DNA of 64,000 bases, from the NCBI RefSeq assembly GCF_001905345.1, contig NZ_LFBV01000009.1, positions 310,001-374,000 on the forward strand. Reading direction: 5' to 3'. Shown in pieces: positions 51,855-59,762 of this stretch. The notes beneath the pieces were generated by a model that saw nothing but the letters and a program-made list of their open reading frames with translations, did no database searches and was not told the origin of the DNA. A program made the position numbers and the translations under genes. Within the stretch, counting starts at the first letter, position 1. The number at the start of each line of letters is the position of its first letter. This stretch comes from Streptomyces uncialis (GTDB lineage: Bacteria; Actinomycetota; Actinomycetes; Streptomycetales; Streptomycetaceae).

Positions 51855-52345
51855 CAGCTGTCCTTCTTCTCCTTCTCGGTTCCGTACACCGGATTCCTCG
51901 CCCCCGGCCCGCCGACCCGGTCGTCGAAGCCCTGGGTCAGGGTCTCGATGGTGTTCAGCGCGCTGCCGATGTGGTGGTCGTCGCCGCGGTGGGTCTTCTT
52001 GGTGAACTCCAGATGGTTCGAGATATGGCCGCAGGCGTCCCGCAGGGATCTCACCTGTTCCTCCCACCGGGTGGACACATGCTCCAGCGCGCCACCCAGC
52101 GCGAACCCCTCTCCCTTGAGGCCCGCGCCCGCCGTCTCCGTGCTGGCCACCTGGACCCGCGCCTCGTCCCACAGCCGCATATGCAGCTTGAAGGCGTGGT
52201 CGCCGATCTTCGCCAGATCGCTCTGACGGACCTCCAGGCTCGCCTCGGTACCCCCCGGATCACCCGGCACATGGTTCACCTGCATCGACGTCGACTGCCG
52301 TTCGGCGGCCCGCGCCTTCAACTCTTCCCACTCGTCCCAGCCCAT
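51854..52345 (-). CDS. Helical WXG-like partner protein of the effector module
   Basis: 163-aa protein starting at ATG 52345 with WDEWEELKARAAE. A central domain has LAKIGDHAFKLHMRLWDEARVQVAST and TRWEEQVRSLRDACGHISNHLEFTKK, compatible with a two-helix hairpin of WXG100 type. Its stop overlaps the start of the 760-aa gene by one base (TGATG), so the two are co-translated and probably bind each other. I recall similar pairs in other Streptomyces but no assigned function. No TTA codon was found in it. Confidence 0.78.
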   Translation of the reverse strand: MGWDEWEELKARAAERQSTSMQVNHVPGDPGGTEASLEVRQSDLAKIGDHAFKLHMRLWDEARVQVASTETAGAGLKGEGFALGGALEHVSTRWEEQVRSLRDACGHISNHLEFTKKTHRGDDHHIGSALNTIETLTQGFDDRVGGPGARNPVYGTEKEKKDS

Positions 52346-52743
52346 GGACTGGCTCCTTCCCCCAGGGCCGGCCCCGACGGGCCGACCAGGTCCGACTCGA
52401 TACGCCACGCCTCACGCGGACCACCCGCGTCGAATCACCCACGTCAGCCACTCGGTCAACCACCTGCGTCGAATCACCCGCGTCGGCCACCCGGTCAACC
52501 ACCGGTCAACCACCCGCGTCAACCGTCCACGGCGACCCTTCGCGACAGCCACCCGGACGACGCCCGCACTCGAACGTGACACCCAATCACTGAAAGTGAC
52601 GGTCCGAGGGTAGCGGTGTCCCCGCGATCCGGCGGACGGGCAGCCCCCCGTACAGCGGGACGGGGCGGGGGCGCCGAACCCGACGGCCGCCCACCCCTCC
52701 GACGGCCGCCCACCTCTCGGGGCAGCCGCCCACCCCCCAACCG
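52346..52743. other. Intergenic region between eccC and the effector module
   Basis: No gene was seen in these 398 nt. A 39-bp tandem repeat (52427-52504) is present, which on the minus strand contains several TTGACC hexamers. Near eccC, GACGGCCGCCCACC-like strings occur three times. A promoter for the effector module is expected here but none was convincing. Confidence 0.55.
52427..52504. repeat. 39-bp tandem repeat upstream of the effector module
   Basis: Two copies starting GCGTCGAATCACCC at 52427 and 52466 differ at a few positions; a fragment continues after 52504. On the minus strand each copy carries GGTTGACC. Confidence 0.75.
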
Positions 52744-55700
52744 CTACCCCCGGCCCTCCGGCTCCGGCTCCGGCTCCGGCTCCATCACCCCCGTCTGGAC
52801 GAGCGGCTTGCCGCGCTTGCGGGAGACGAACGTGCCGCGGCCCGGCGGCATCGGACGGGCGCGGACGTTGCCCAGCAGATCCCCCTCGCCGGGGTCACCC
52901 GCGAGGACGACACCCTGCGCGCCCAGCTCCTTCATCCGCTGGACGAACGGCTCGTACGAGGCGCGGCCCGCGCCCGCCGTCGAGCGGGCGACGATGAAGC
53001 GGACGCCCACGTCCCGGGCGAAGGGGAGCAGCTCGGTGAGCGCGGCGAGCGGGTTGCCGCTGGAGGTGGAGACGAGGTCGTAGTCGTCGACGATCACGTA
53101 CACCGTCGGGCCCTGCCACCAGCTGCGTTCCCGCAGCTGCCGGGCCGTGACCTCGGCGGTCGGGGTGCGGCGCCGGATGAGATCGGCGAGCGCCTCGACA
53201 TGGTGGTCCATGGAGTTGGACATCGGCACGTACTCGGCGAGGTGCGACGCGGGAGCCGCGTCCAGCAGTCCCCGCCGGTTGTCGATCACGAACATCTTGC
53301 AGGCGTCGCCCGAGTACCGTTCGCTCAGCCGGGTGATGAGCAGCCGCAGCAGGTTCGTCTTGCCCGACTCGCTCTCCCCGAACACCAGGAAGAACGGGTC
53401 CTGCTCGAAGTCGAGGAACACCGGCTCCAGATTGTCCTCGTCCAGCGCCCAGGCGATCCCCCGCTCCGGGAACATGTGCCCCGGCGGGAGCTGGGCCGCG
53501 GGCAGCGCCCGGGGCAGCAGCCGTACCTCCGGCGCGCCGGGCGCCGCCCAGTGCCGGGCGACCTCGGCGGTCAGCGCCTCCGTGGCGTCCGCGAGGTCGG
53601 TGTCCGACGACAGCCCGTCGATACGGGGGACCGCCGCCATGAAGTGCAGCCGCTGCGGTGAGATACCCCGGCCCGGCACTCCCGTCGGCACGTTCACGGC
53701 CACCTTGCGGTCGATCTCGGAGTCCATGGTGTCACCGAGCCGCAGCTCCAGCCGGTTCATCAGATGGTCCTTGAGGTTCGACCGGACCTCCATGGAACGG
53801 GACGCCGACAGCACGAGGTGCACCCCGTAGCCGAGTCCCCGTGACGCGATGTCCAGGACGGCCTGCTCCAGCCCCTCGTACTCCGCGCGGAACGTGCCCC
53901 AGCCGTCGATGACGAGGAACACATCGCCCCATGGCTGGTCCGCGACCGAGATGTCGCCGCGCGCCCGGCGGGTCCGGAAGTCCGCGATCGACGCGATGCC
54001 CGCCGACCGGAAGTACTCCTCACGCCGGGTCAGCACCCCGTACACCTCGGCGACCGTACGCCGTACCCGTTCCGGGTCGAGGCGGGACGCGACGCCGCCG
54101 ACATGCGGCAGCCCGGACAGCGCGGCGAGACCGCCGCCACCGAAGTCGAGACCGTAGAACTGCACCTCGTACGGGGTGTGGGTGAGCGCGAAGGACGCGA
54201 TCAGAGCGCGCAGCAGCGTCGACTTGCCGGACTGCGGGCCGCCGAGCAGCTGAAGGTGCCCGGCCGCGCCGGAGAAGTCGCACCACAGCGGGTCGCGCCG
54301 CTGCTCGTACGGCTTGTCGACCAGGCCGAGCGGGACGACCAGCCGGCCGGCGCCCTCGTAGCCGGGCTGGGTCAGCCCCCGGCCCCGTACCGGGGTGAGA
54401 CCCGGCAGCAGCGAGTCCAGCGACGGCGGGCTGTCCAGCGGCGGCAGCCACACCTGGTGGGCCGCCGGGCCCTGGGCCTCCAGCCGTCCCACGATCACAT
54501 CGAGGACGGTGTCCGCGAGCGCGTCGTCCTGGCCCTCGCCGCCGCGGCCGGCCGTGCGCTGCGCGGGCACGCTGACGTAGTGCAGCGGTACGGGCGCCGC
54601 GGTGAACAGCGCCGGCCGCCGGTCCACCGGCAGTGGCCCGCCGGCGGTGATGTCCCGCGAGGCGGCGGACCGGTAGGCGCCGGAGACGTACGCCGCCTTG
54701 AAGCGGACCATCTCGTCGGTACCGAACTTGAGGAACCCGGAACCGGGCACGTTCGGCAGTTCATAGGCGTCGGGCACCCCGAGCGCGGCCCGGGACTCCG
54801 CCGCGGAGAACGTCCGCAGCCCGACCCGGTACGACAGATAGGTCTCCAGCCCCCGCAGCCGCCCTTCCTCCAGCCGCTGCGACGCGAGCAGCAGATGCAC
54901 CCCGAGCGACCGGCCGATCCGGCCGATCTGGACGAACATCTCGATGAAGTCGGGCTTCGCGGACAGCAGCTCGCTGAACTCGTCGATCACCAGGACGAGC
55001 GACGGGATCGGCTGGAGCGGGGCGCCCGCGGCCCGCGCCTTCTCGTAGTCGTGGATGTTGGCGTAGTTGCCCGCGTCCCGCAGCATCTCCTGACGGCGGT
55101 TCAGCTCACCGCGGATCGAGTCGCCCATCCGGTCGACCAGCGTCAGATCGTCCGCGAGGTTGGTGATCACCGCCGCGACGTGCGGCATCTGCGCCATCCC
55201 CGCGAAGGTCGCGCCGCCCTTGAAGTCGGCGAGCACGAAGTTCAGCGTCTGCGACGAGTGCGTGACCGCGAGCCCGAGGACCAGTGTCCGCAACAGCTCC
55301 GACTTGCCGGAACCCGTCGCCCCGACGCACAGTCCGTGCGGCCCCATCCCCTCCTGCGCGGCCTCCTTCAGATCCAGCATCACGGGACGGCCGTCCTCAC
55401 CGACCCCGATCGGCACCCGCAGCCGCTCCGCGAGCGAGCGGGGCCGCCAGGTCCGCCGGGTGTCCACCGACGCGGCGTCACCGAGGCCGAGAAGTTCGGT
55501 GAAGTCCAGGTTCGCGAGCAGCGGCTCGTCGTCGTCCCCGCCGGACGCCATCCGCAGCGGCGCGAGCTGGCGCGCCAGCGCGTCCGCCGCCTCGTACGCG
55601 AGGACGTCCGGCACCCCTTCGTACACCTGCCCGCCCGCCGCCTCCAGCCGCAGCGAACGCGGCTGGACGACCACCGACAGATCGCCCCGGCCGCCGGCCG

Positions 55701-56742
55701 GATCACCCGGCACCACCTCGACGACCGTCACGCCCTGAAGGCCCTCGGCGCCGGCGAGCAGCGAGTCCGGCGACAGCGACAGCCCGTCCAGGACGACGAC
55801 CACATGCGGCTCCTCGGGCACCGGCGCCCCGTTCGGATGGAACCGGGGACGCCCGGTGAGCCGCGCCGACAGCATCGACTCCAGCTCCGCCGCGTCGCTC
55901 ACGATCATCCGCCGGGTGCCCGCCCCGTCGACCAGCCCGGACGCCTGGCTGTGCGGCAGCCACTTCGTCCACTCCCAGTGCGCCGCGTCCTGCTGCCCGA
56001 CGCCGAACGCCAGCAGCAGATCGTCGGGGGAGTGCAGCGACGCCAGCGACGCGACCAGCGCGCGCGCCGTACCGCGCGCCGTCTGCGCGTCCCCGCTGAC
56101 CGTCACGTGGTAGAAGGCGCGCAGCGACACCGCCATCGGCAGCGCGTCGAGGGTGCTGTGCGCGGCGACGAACCGGTGCAGCGCGCTCTGCGTCAGCGGC
56201 TCCAGGCCGTCCGTCGCGCCCTCCTCCGGCGCGATCAGCGCGGTGGACAGCGGCTGCGGCCCGAGCCCGATCCGCACCTGTCCGAAGTCACCGTCGCCCG
56301 AGCGGCGTTCCCACACCCGGCTGCCCTCGGCGACCAGCGCCCAGAGCTGTTCCGGCGCGGGATGCAGGAAGTACTGGGCGTCCCGCTGCGCGCGGGCGGT
56401 CTCCACCGTGGACCGCCGGGTCTGCGCGAGATACCGCAGATAGTCCCGGCGCAGGTCCGCCAACTGTCCCTGCGCGCCGCGCCGGTAGCGCACCACCATG
56501 GCGATGGTCATGGCGATCGTGGACGCGATCATCACCATGCCCATGACCTTCATGAACGGATGCGCGGTGGGCATGAAGAAGAACACCACCGAACCGCCCA
56601 TGCCGAGCATCGGCAGGAGCTGCATCATGGTGCCCTCGTCCTGCCCGCGCGGGAGTTCCGGCGGTGGTTGGAGGACGATGTCCCCCGTGGGTGTTTCGGA
56701 CGGCAAAGCCCGAGGCGGGCGCTTGACGACGATCTGGCTCAT
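52744..56742 (-). CDS. eccC: Type VII secretion ATPase EccC
   Basis: FtsK/SpoIIIE-type ATPase that powers and selects T7SS export. The 1332-aa single-chain form has two close N-terminal helices (MLGMGGSVVFFFMPTAH and VMGMVMIASTIAMTIAMVV), then three ATPase domains. P-loops are GATGSGKSELL (about 470), GPQSGKSTLL (about 833) and GESESGKTNLL (about 1117). Walker B of the first is LVLVIDEFSELL. The N-terminal VVKRPPRALPSE signature is typical. ATG 56742 is chosen; GTG 56748 is an alternative. It is divergent from eccD and lies downstream of neither Esx gene. Confidence 0.95.
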   Translation of the reverse strand: MSQIVVKRPPRALPSETPTGDIVLQPPPELPRGQDEGTMMQLLPMLGMGGSVVFFFMPTAHPFMKVMGMVMIASTIAMTIAMVVRYRRGAQGQLADLRRDYLRYLAQTRRSTVETARAQRDAQYFLHPAPEQLWALVAEGSRVWERRSGDGDFGQVRIGLGPQPLSTALIAPEEGATDGLEPLTQSALHRFVAAHSTLDALPMAVSLRAFYHVTVSGDAQTARGTARALVASLASLHSPDDLLLAFGVGQQDAAHWEWTKWLPHSQASGLVDGAGTRRMIVSDAAELESMLSARLTGRPRFHPNGAPVPEEPHVVVVLDGLSLSPDSLLAGAEGLQGVTVVEVVPGDPAGGRGDLSVVVQPRSLRLEAAGGQVYEGVPDVLAYEAADALARQLAPLRMASGGDDDEPLLANLDFTELLGLGDAASVDTRRTWRPRSLAERLRVPIGVGEDGRPVMLDLKEAAQEGMGPHGLCVGATGSGKSELLRTLVLGLAVTHSSQTLNFVLADFKGGATFAGMAQMPHVAAVITNLADDLTLVDRMGDSIRGELNRRQEMLRDAGNYANIHDYEKARAAGAPLQPIPSLVLVIDEFSELLSAKPDFIEMFVQIGRIGRSLGVHLLLASQRLEEGRLRGLETYLSYRVGLRTFSAAESRAALGVPDAYELPNVPGSGFLKFGTDEMVRFKAAYVSGAYRSAASRDITAGGPLPVDRRPALFTAAPVPLHYVSVPAQRTAGRGGEGQDDALADTVLDVIVGRLEAQGPAAHQVWLPPLDSPPSLDSLLPGLTPVRGRGLTQPGYEGAGRLVVPLGLVDKPYEQRRDPLWCDFSGAAGHLQLLGGPQSGKSTLLRALIASFALTHTPYEVQFYGLDFGGGGLAALSGLPHVGGVASRLDPERVRRTVAEVYGVLTRREEYFRSAGIASIADFRTRRARGDISVADQPWGDVFLVIDGWGTFRAEYEGLEQAVLDIASRGLGYGVHLVLSASRSMEVRSNLKDHLMNRLELRLGDTMDSEIDRKVAVNVPTGVPGRGISPQRLHFMAAVPRIDGLSSDTDLADATEALTAEVARHWAAPGAPEVRLLPRALPAAQLPPGHMFPERGIAWALDEDNLEPVFLDFEQDPFFLVFGESESGKTNLLRLLITRLSERYSGDACKMFVIDNRRGLLDAAPASHLAEYVPMSNSMDHHVEALADLIRRRTPTAEVTARQLRERSWWQGPTVYVIVDDYDLVSTSSGNPLAALTELLPFARDVGVRFIVARSTAGAGRASYEPFVQRMKELGAQGVVLAGDPGEGDLLGNVRARPMPPGRGTFVSRKRGKPLVQTGVMEPEPEPEPEGRG

Positions 56743-57220
56743 ACGCACCAATTCCGTGGACGGCCCCGTATCTTCCGTCCGCCGCCCCGTGTCAGGCGGA
56801 CATAGGCCGCGCGCGTGATCCTACTGACATCCCATAGGCCCGGTGGGCGATAGGCTGCGCTGCGTGTGCGGGCGCACACGACGAACGAGCCGAGCAAACC
56901 GGGGCATTGGGTACGGTCCGGGGCCGCGGCCGGAACCGGTCCGGCACAGGATGTCCACACGTCCCGCACTCCCCGGCCGGCCGCCACGGCACCGGACGGC
57001 GACGGGACGGCACGGCACCGCCGCACGCCCCGCGGTCCGGCGGCACCACCCGGACCACCGGTACCGCCGGGCCACCGGAACCACCCGGGCCACCCGGACC
57101 GTCGAGGACCGAGGACCCCGCCCGGGACCTCCGCGCCCCACCACCCGGCGAAACCCGGCGAACCCGGCCCGCCGCCGCGACCCGCGGTCCGGCGGCACCA
57201 CCCGAAGGGGGAACAGAACG
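56743..57220. other. Divergent intergenic region between eccC and eccD
   Basis: I see no gene in this 478-nt gap. The half nearest eccC is mixed composition and must hold the eccC promoter. A CTGACAT-to-GATAGGCT arrangement near 56822-56855 on the plus strand is a weak candidate for eccD. The half nearest eccD is a low-complexity run of CCACCGG-like repeats (about 57030-57110). Confidence 0.5.
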
Positions 57221-58780
57221 GTGAGCATGACGGCCTCCGCGCCCAGCGGGGCGAGCGGCCCCACCACGACCGGCGGACCCGGCGGCCCGAGCGGCGCACG
57301 GGGACCGGGGAGCACCACCGGCGCGGGCCTCGGCTTCTGCCGGGTCACCATCGTCGCCCCCGACAGCCGGATCGACGTGGCCCTCCCCGACGACGTCCCC
57401 GTCGCCGACCTCCACCCCGAGATCCTCCGGCTCTCCCAGCAGAGCTCCGGTGTCGCGGTCCCCGTCGGGTACCACCTCGTCCGCCGCGACGGCACCGTCC
57501 TCGACAGCGCCCGCACCTTCGCCGCCCAGCGCGTGCTCGACGGCGAACTGCTCACCCTGCGCCCGTTCGCCGAGTCGCTGCCCCCCGCCGTCTTCGACGA
57601 CGTCTCCCAAGCGGTCGCCGACGCCGTCTCCCGGGACCGCGCCCTGTGGAGCGGCGAACTGACCCGCGCCGCCGGACTCACCGGCGGGGGACTCCTCGCG
57701 ACCCTCATCGCCTTCGTGACCTGGTCCGCCGACCCCCGGCACGACATGAACGGCCTCCCGGGCGTCCTCGCCGCCGTCGCCGGACTCCTCCTGCTGACCC
57801 TCGGCGCCGTCCGCGCCCGCGTCTACGACGACCGCGCCTCCGCGATCTCGCTGGGCCTCGGCGCGCTCCCCAACCTCGCCGTCGCCGGTTCCGGACTGCT
57901 GCCCCTCGCCGACGGCCACGGCATCGGCAAACTCCAGTTCCTGCTGGCCTGCGCCGCCGTCCTGCTCGCCGCCGTGGTCCTCACCATCACCTCCCCGCGC
58001 GGCGACGGCCCCTTCGTCGCCTTCGTCCTCGCCGCCGCGATCGGCCTGCTCACCACCTTCGTGGCCCTGCTCGCCGACCTCACCGCCGTCGAGACCGCCG
58101 CGATCTGCGCGCCCCTCGCCGTCGGCACCCTCGCCTTCCTGCCCGGCCTCTCGCTGCGCTTCGCCCGCCTCCCCATCGGCTTCGACCCGCCCAGCACCAC
58201 CCGCGGCGGCTACGGCCCGAGCGGGAGTTACGGCGACGACCCCGCGCCCCCCGAGCCCGTGGACGCCGACCGGATCGCCGCCCAGGCCCGCCGCGGCCAT
58301 GAACTCCTCGTCGGACTCGTCGGCGGCTGCGCCCTGGTCGCGGTGGCCGCCGCCGCCGTCCTCGGCTTCTCCGACGACGTCTGGGGCCAGCTCCTCGCCC
58401 TCGCGACCGGACTGTCCCTGCTGCTGCGCGCCCAGCTCTTCCGCTACTCGGCCCAGGTCGGCGCCACCCTCGCCGCCGGTCTCGGCTCGCTCGTCCTGCT
58501 CGGCCTCGGCCTCGCCCTCAACCCCCCGGCCGGCCTGCTGCGCGACGCCCTGCGCGGTGACAGCGCCGCCCTGGACATCCGTACCGTCTGGCTCGTCGCC
58601 GCGCTCGCCGTGCTGGCCGCCCTCGTCACCGCCGTGGGCCTGATCGCCTCGCGCGGCGGGGTCAGCCCCTTCTGGGGCCGCTTCCTGGAGATCGCCGAGG
58701 GATTCTTCCTGCTCACCCTGGTCCCGCTGGCCCTCGCCGTCTTCGACGTGTACGCCAAGGCCCGCGCGATGACCAGCTGA
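57221..58780 (+). CDS. eccD: Type VII secretion integral membrane protein EccD
   Basis: Main membrane pore-forming component of the ESX machine, 519 aa. After a 35-residue Gly/Ser/Pro linker comes the ubiquitin-like domain (FCRVTIVAPDSRIDVALPDDVPVADLHPEIL). About eleven membrane helices follow, from AAGLTGGGLLATLIAFVTW to the last GFFLLTLVPLALAVFDVYA, with a cytosolic loop near residues 345-375. GTG 57221 is preferred over ATG 57227, since AGGGGGA lies eight bases ahead of it. It closes the T7SS region before rpsO. Confidence 0.93.
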   Translation: MSMTASAPSGASGPTTTGGPGGPSGARGPGSTTGAGLGFCRVTIVAPDSRIDVALPDDVPVADLHPEILRLSQQSSGVAVPVGYHLVRRDGTVLDSARTFAAQRVLDGELLTLRPFAESLPPAVFDDVSQAVADAVSRDRALWSGELTRAAGLTGGGLLATLIAFVTWSADPRHDMNGLPGVLAAVAGLLLLTLGAVRARVYDDRASAISLGLGALPNLAVAGSGLLPLADGHGIGKLQFLLACAAVLLAAVVLTITSPRGDGPFVAFVLAAAIGLLTTFVALLADLTAVETAAICAPLAVGTLAFLPGLSLRFARLPIGFDPPSTTRGGYGPSGSYGDDPAPPEPVDADRIAAQARRGHELLVGLVGGCALVAVAAAAVLGFSDDVWGQLLALATGLSLLLRAQLFRYSAQVGATLAAGLGSLVLLGLGLALNPPAGLLRDALRGDSAALDIRTVWLVAALAVLAALVTAVGLIASRGGVSPFWGRFLEIAEGFFLLTLVPLALAVFDVYAKARAMTS

Positions 58781-58887
58781 CAGGCCCGTCAGCCGCGCCC
58801 GGCCCCCCTGGTACCCTTGTCGACGGCCGTGTGTGTACGCACCCCCGGATCTTCCGAGACCTGGAGGCAGCGCCCAGCGGACCCTGC

Positions 58888-58936
58888 CTGCCGAGTCATG
58901 GAAGATCCCCTGCGCTGTGACAGGGGCACTCGGCGG
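58888..58936 (+). promoter_or_regulatory. Nested leader hairpins before rpsO
   Basis: The outer stem 58888-58896 pairs with 58928-58936 (9 bp with one G-U; core GCCGAGT/ACTCGGC). Inside it CCCCTG (58907-58912) pairs with CAGGGG (58921-58926). The structure ends 28 nt before the GTG of rpsO. In several bacteria S15 represses its own mRNA by binding such leaders; a role here is inferred. Confidence 0.5.
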
Positions 58937-58964
58937 CCTCACGAAGACGAAACAAGGAGTACGA

Positions 58965-59252
58965 GTGTCGCTCGACGCCGCTACGAAGAAGCAGATCATG
59001 GCCGAGTTCGCCACCAAGGAGGGTGACACCGGCTCCCCCGAGGTCCAGGTCGCCATGCTGTCGCGCCGGATCTCGGACCTGACCGGCCACCTCAAGATCC
59101 ACAAGCACGACCACCACTCCCGTCGTGGTCTGCTGATCCTGGTCGGCCAGCGTCGCCGTCTGCTTCAGTACCTGGCCAAGAAGGACATCCAGCGCTTCCG
59201 CGCCCTCGTCGACCGCCTCGGCATCCGCCGTGGCGCGGCGGGCGCCAAGTAG
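58965..59252 (+). CDS. rpsO: 30S ribosomal protein S15
   Basis: Primary 16S rRNA-binding protein of the central domain. The 95-aa product shows the whole family: IMAEFATKEGDTGSPEVQVA, LSRRISDLTGHLKIHKHDHHSRRGL and DIQRFRALVDRLGIRR. The start is GTG 58965 with AAGGAG upstream. The gene is the classical partner of pnp downstream. The leader contains nested hairpins. Confidence 0.97.
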   Translation: MSLDAATKKQIMAEFATKEGDTGSPEVQVAMLSRRISDLTGHLKIHKHDHHSRRGLLILVGQRRRLLQYLAKKDIQRFRALVDRLGIRRGAAGAK

Positions 59253-59263
59253 CACGCCGTGAG

Positions 59264-59297
59264 AGGGAGCGGTTCCCACCCCAGGGGACCGCTCCCT
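59264..59297 (+). terminator. Terminator after rpsO
   Basis: AGGGAGCGGTTCCC (59264-59277) pairs with GGGGACCGCTCCCT (59284-59297) over 14 bp with one G-U, with the 6-nt loop ACCCCA, starting 11 nt after the stop. Confidence 0.85.
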
Positions 59298-59643
59298 TCG
59301 GCATTGCGCGGAACCCGCCGCGCCGACCGCCCCGCGGCACCGCGGAGCGCCCGGCCGGTGCGGACAGCCCGCACCACACACCCTCCGCAGGCCCCGCGGC
59401 ACGCACGGCACACACCGTCGCACCCGCTCTGCGTGCGGAGTGTCACTGCGGCTTTGTAGTCTGGTCGCAGTACGAAAGCACCACGACGTACCACGTACGA
59501 CCGCGGCGGCGCACCACGCGCCGGCGCACCGCACCACCACGGCACCCCGTGCCGTGAGCACGGCGCGGCACCGCACAGGGCGGTACCGCGCCAGGTGACA
59601 CGACGAGGAGAAGCGTCCCCGGCCGCGCCGGTCCTCGGTAGTG

Positions 59644-59667
59644 GCCCCCGGGGCAGACCCCGAGGGC
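59644..59667 (+). promoter_or_regulatory. Hairpin in pnp leader, possible RNase III site
   Basis: GCCCCCGGGG (59644-59653) pairs with CCCCGAGGGC (59658-59667) with one mismatch and a CAGA loop, next to the palindrome CTTCGATCGAAG (59667-59678). In Streptomyces the rpsO-pnp transcript is known to be cut by RNase III in an intergenic hairpin; whether this is that hairpin is inferred. Confidence 0.5.
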
Positions 59668-59762
59668 TTCGATCGAAGACCGGCAAGCACACACGGCGCG
59701 CTTCTCCGCCCCCCGTCCCCCGCCACACGGGCGCGCGGGACGCAGACGAGGAGATATCGCTA

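Larger units (their letters stand above)
59253..59762. other. rpsO-pnp intergenic region
   Basis: No gene was seen in these 510 nt. There is a strong terminator hairpin right after rpsO (59264-59297). A second hairpin (59644-59667) with an adjoining perfect palindrome CTTCGATCGAAG (59667-59678) lies before pnp. A pnp promoter is expected between them, but no strong -35/-10 pair was found. Confidence 0.6.

Noticed and set aside
51855..52172. Longer N-terminus for the 760-aa effector
   Set aside because: The extra frame overlaps the 163-aa gene completely; ATG 51854 begins the family-like sequence MDFAALQHAD.
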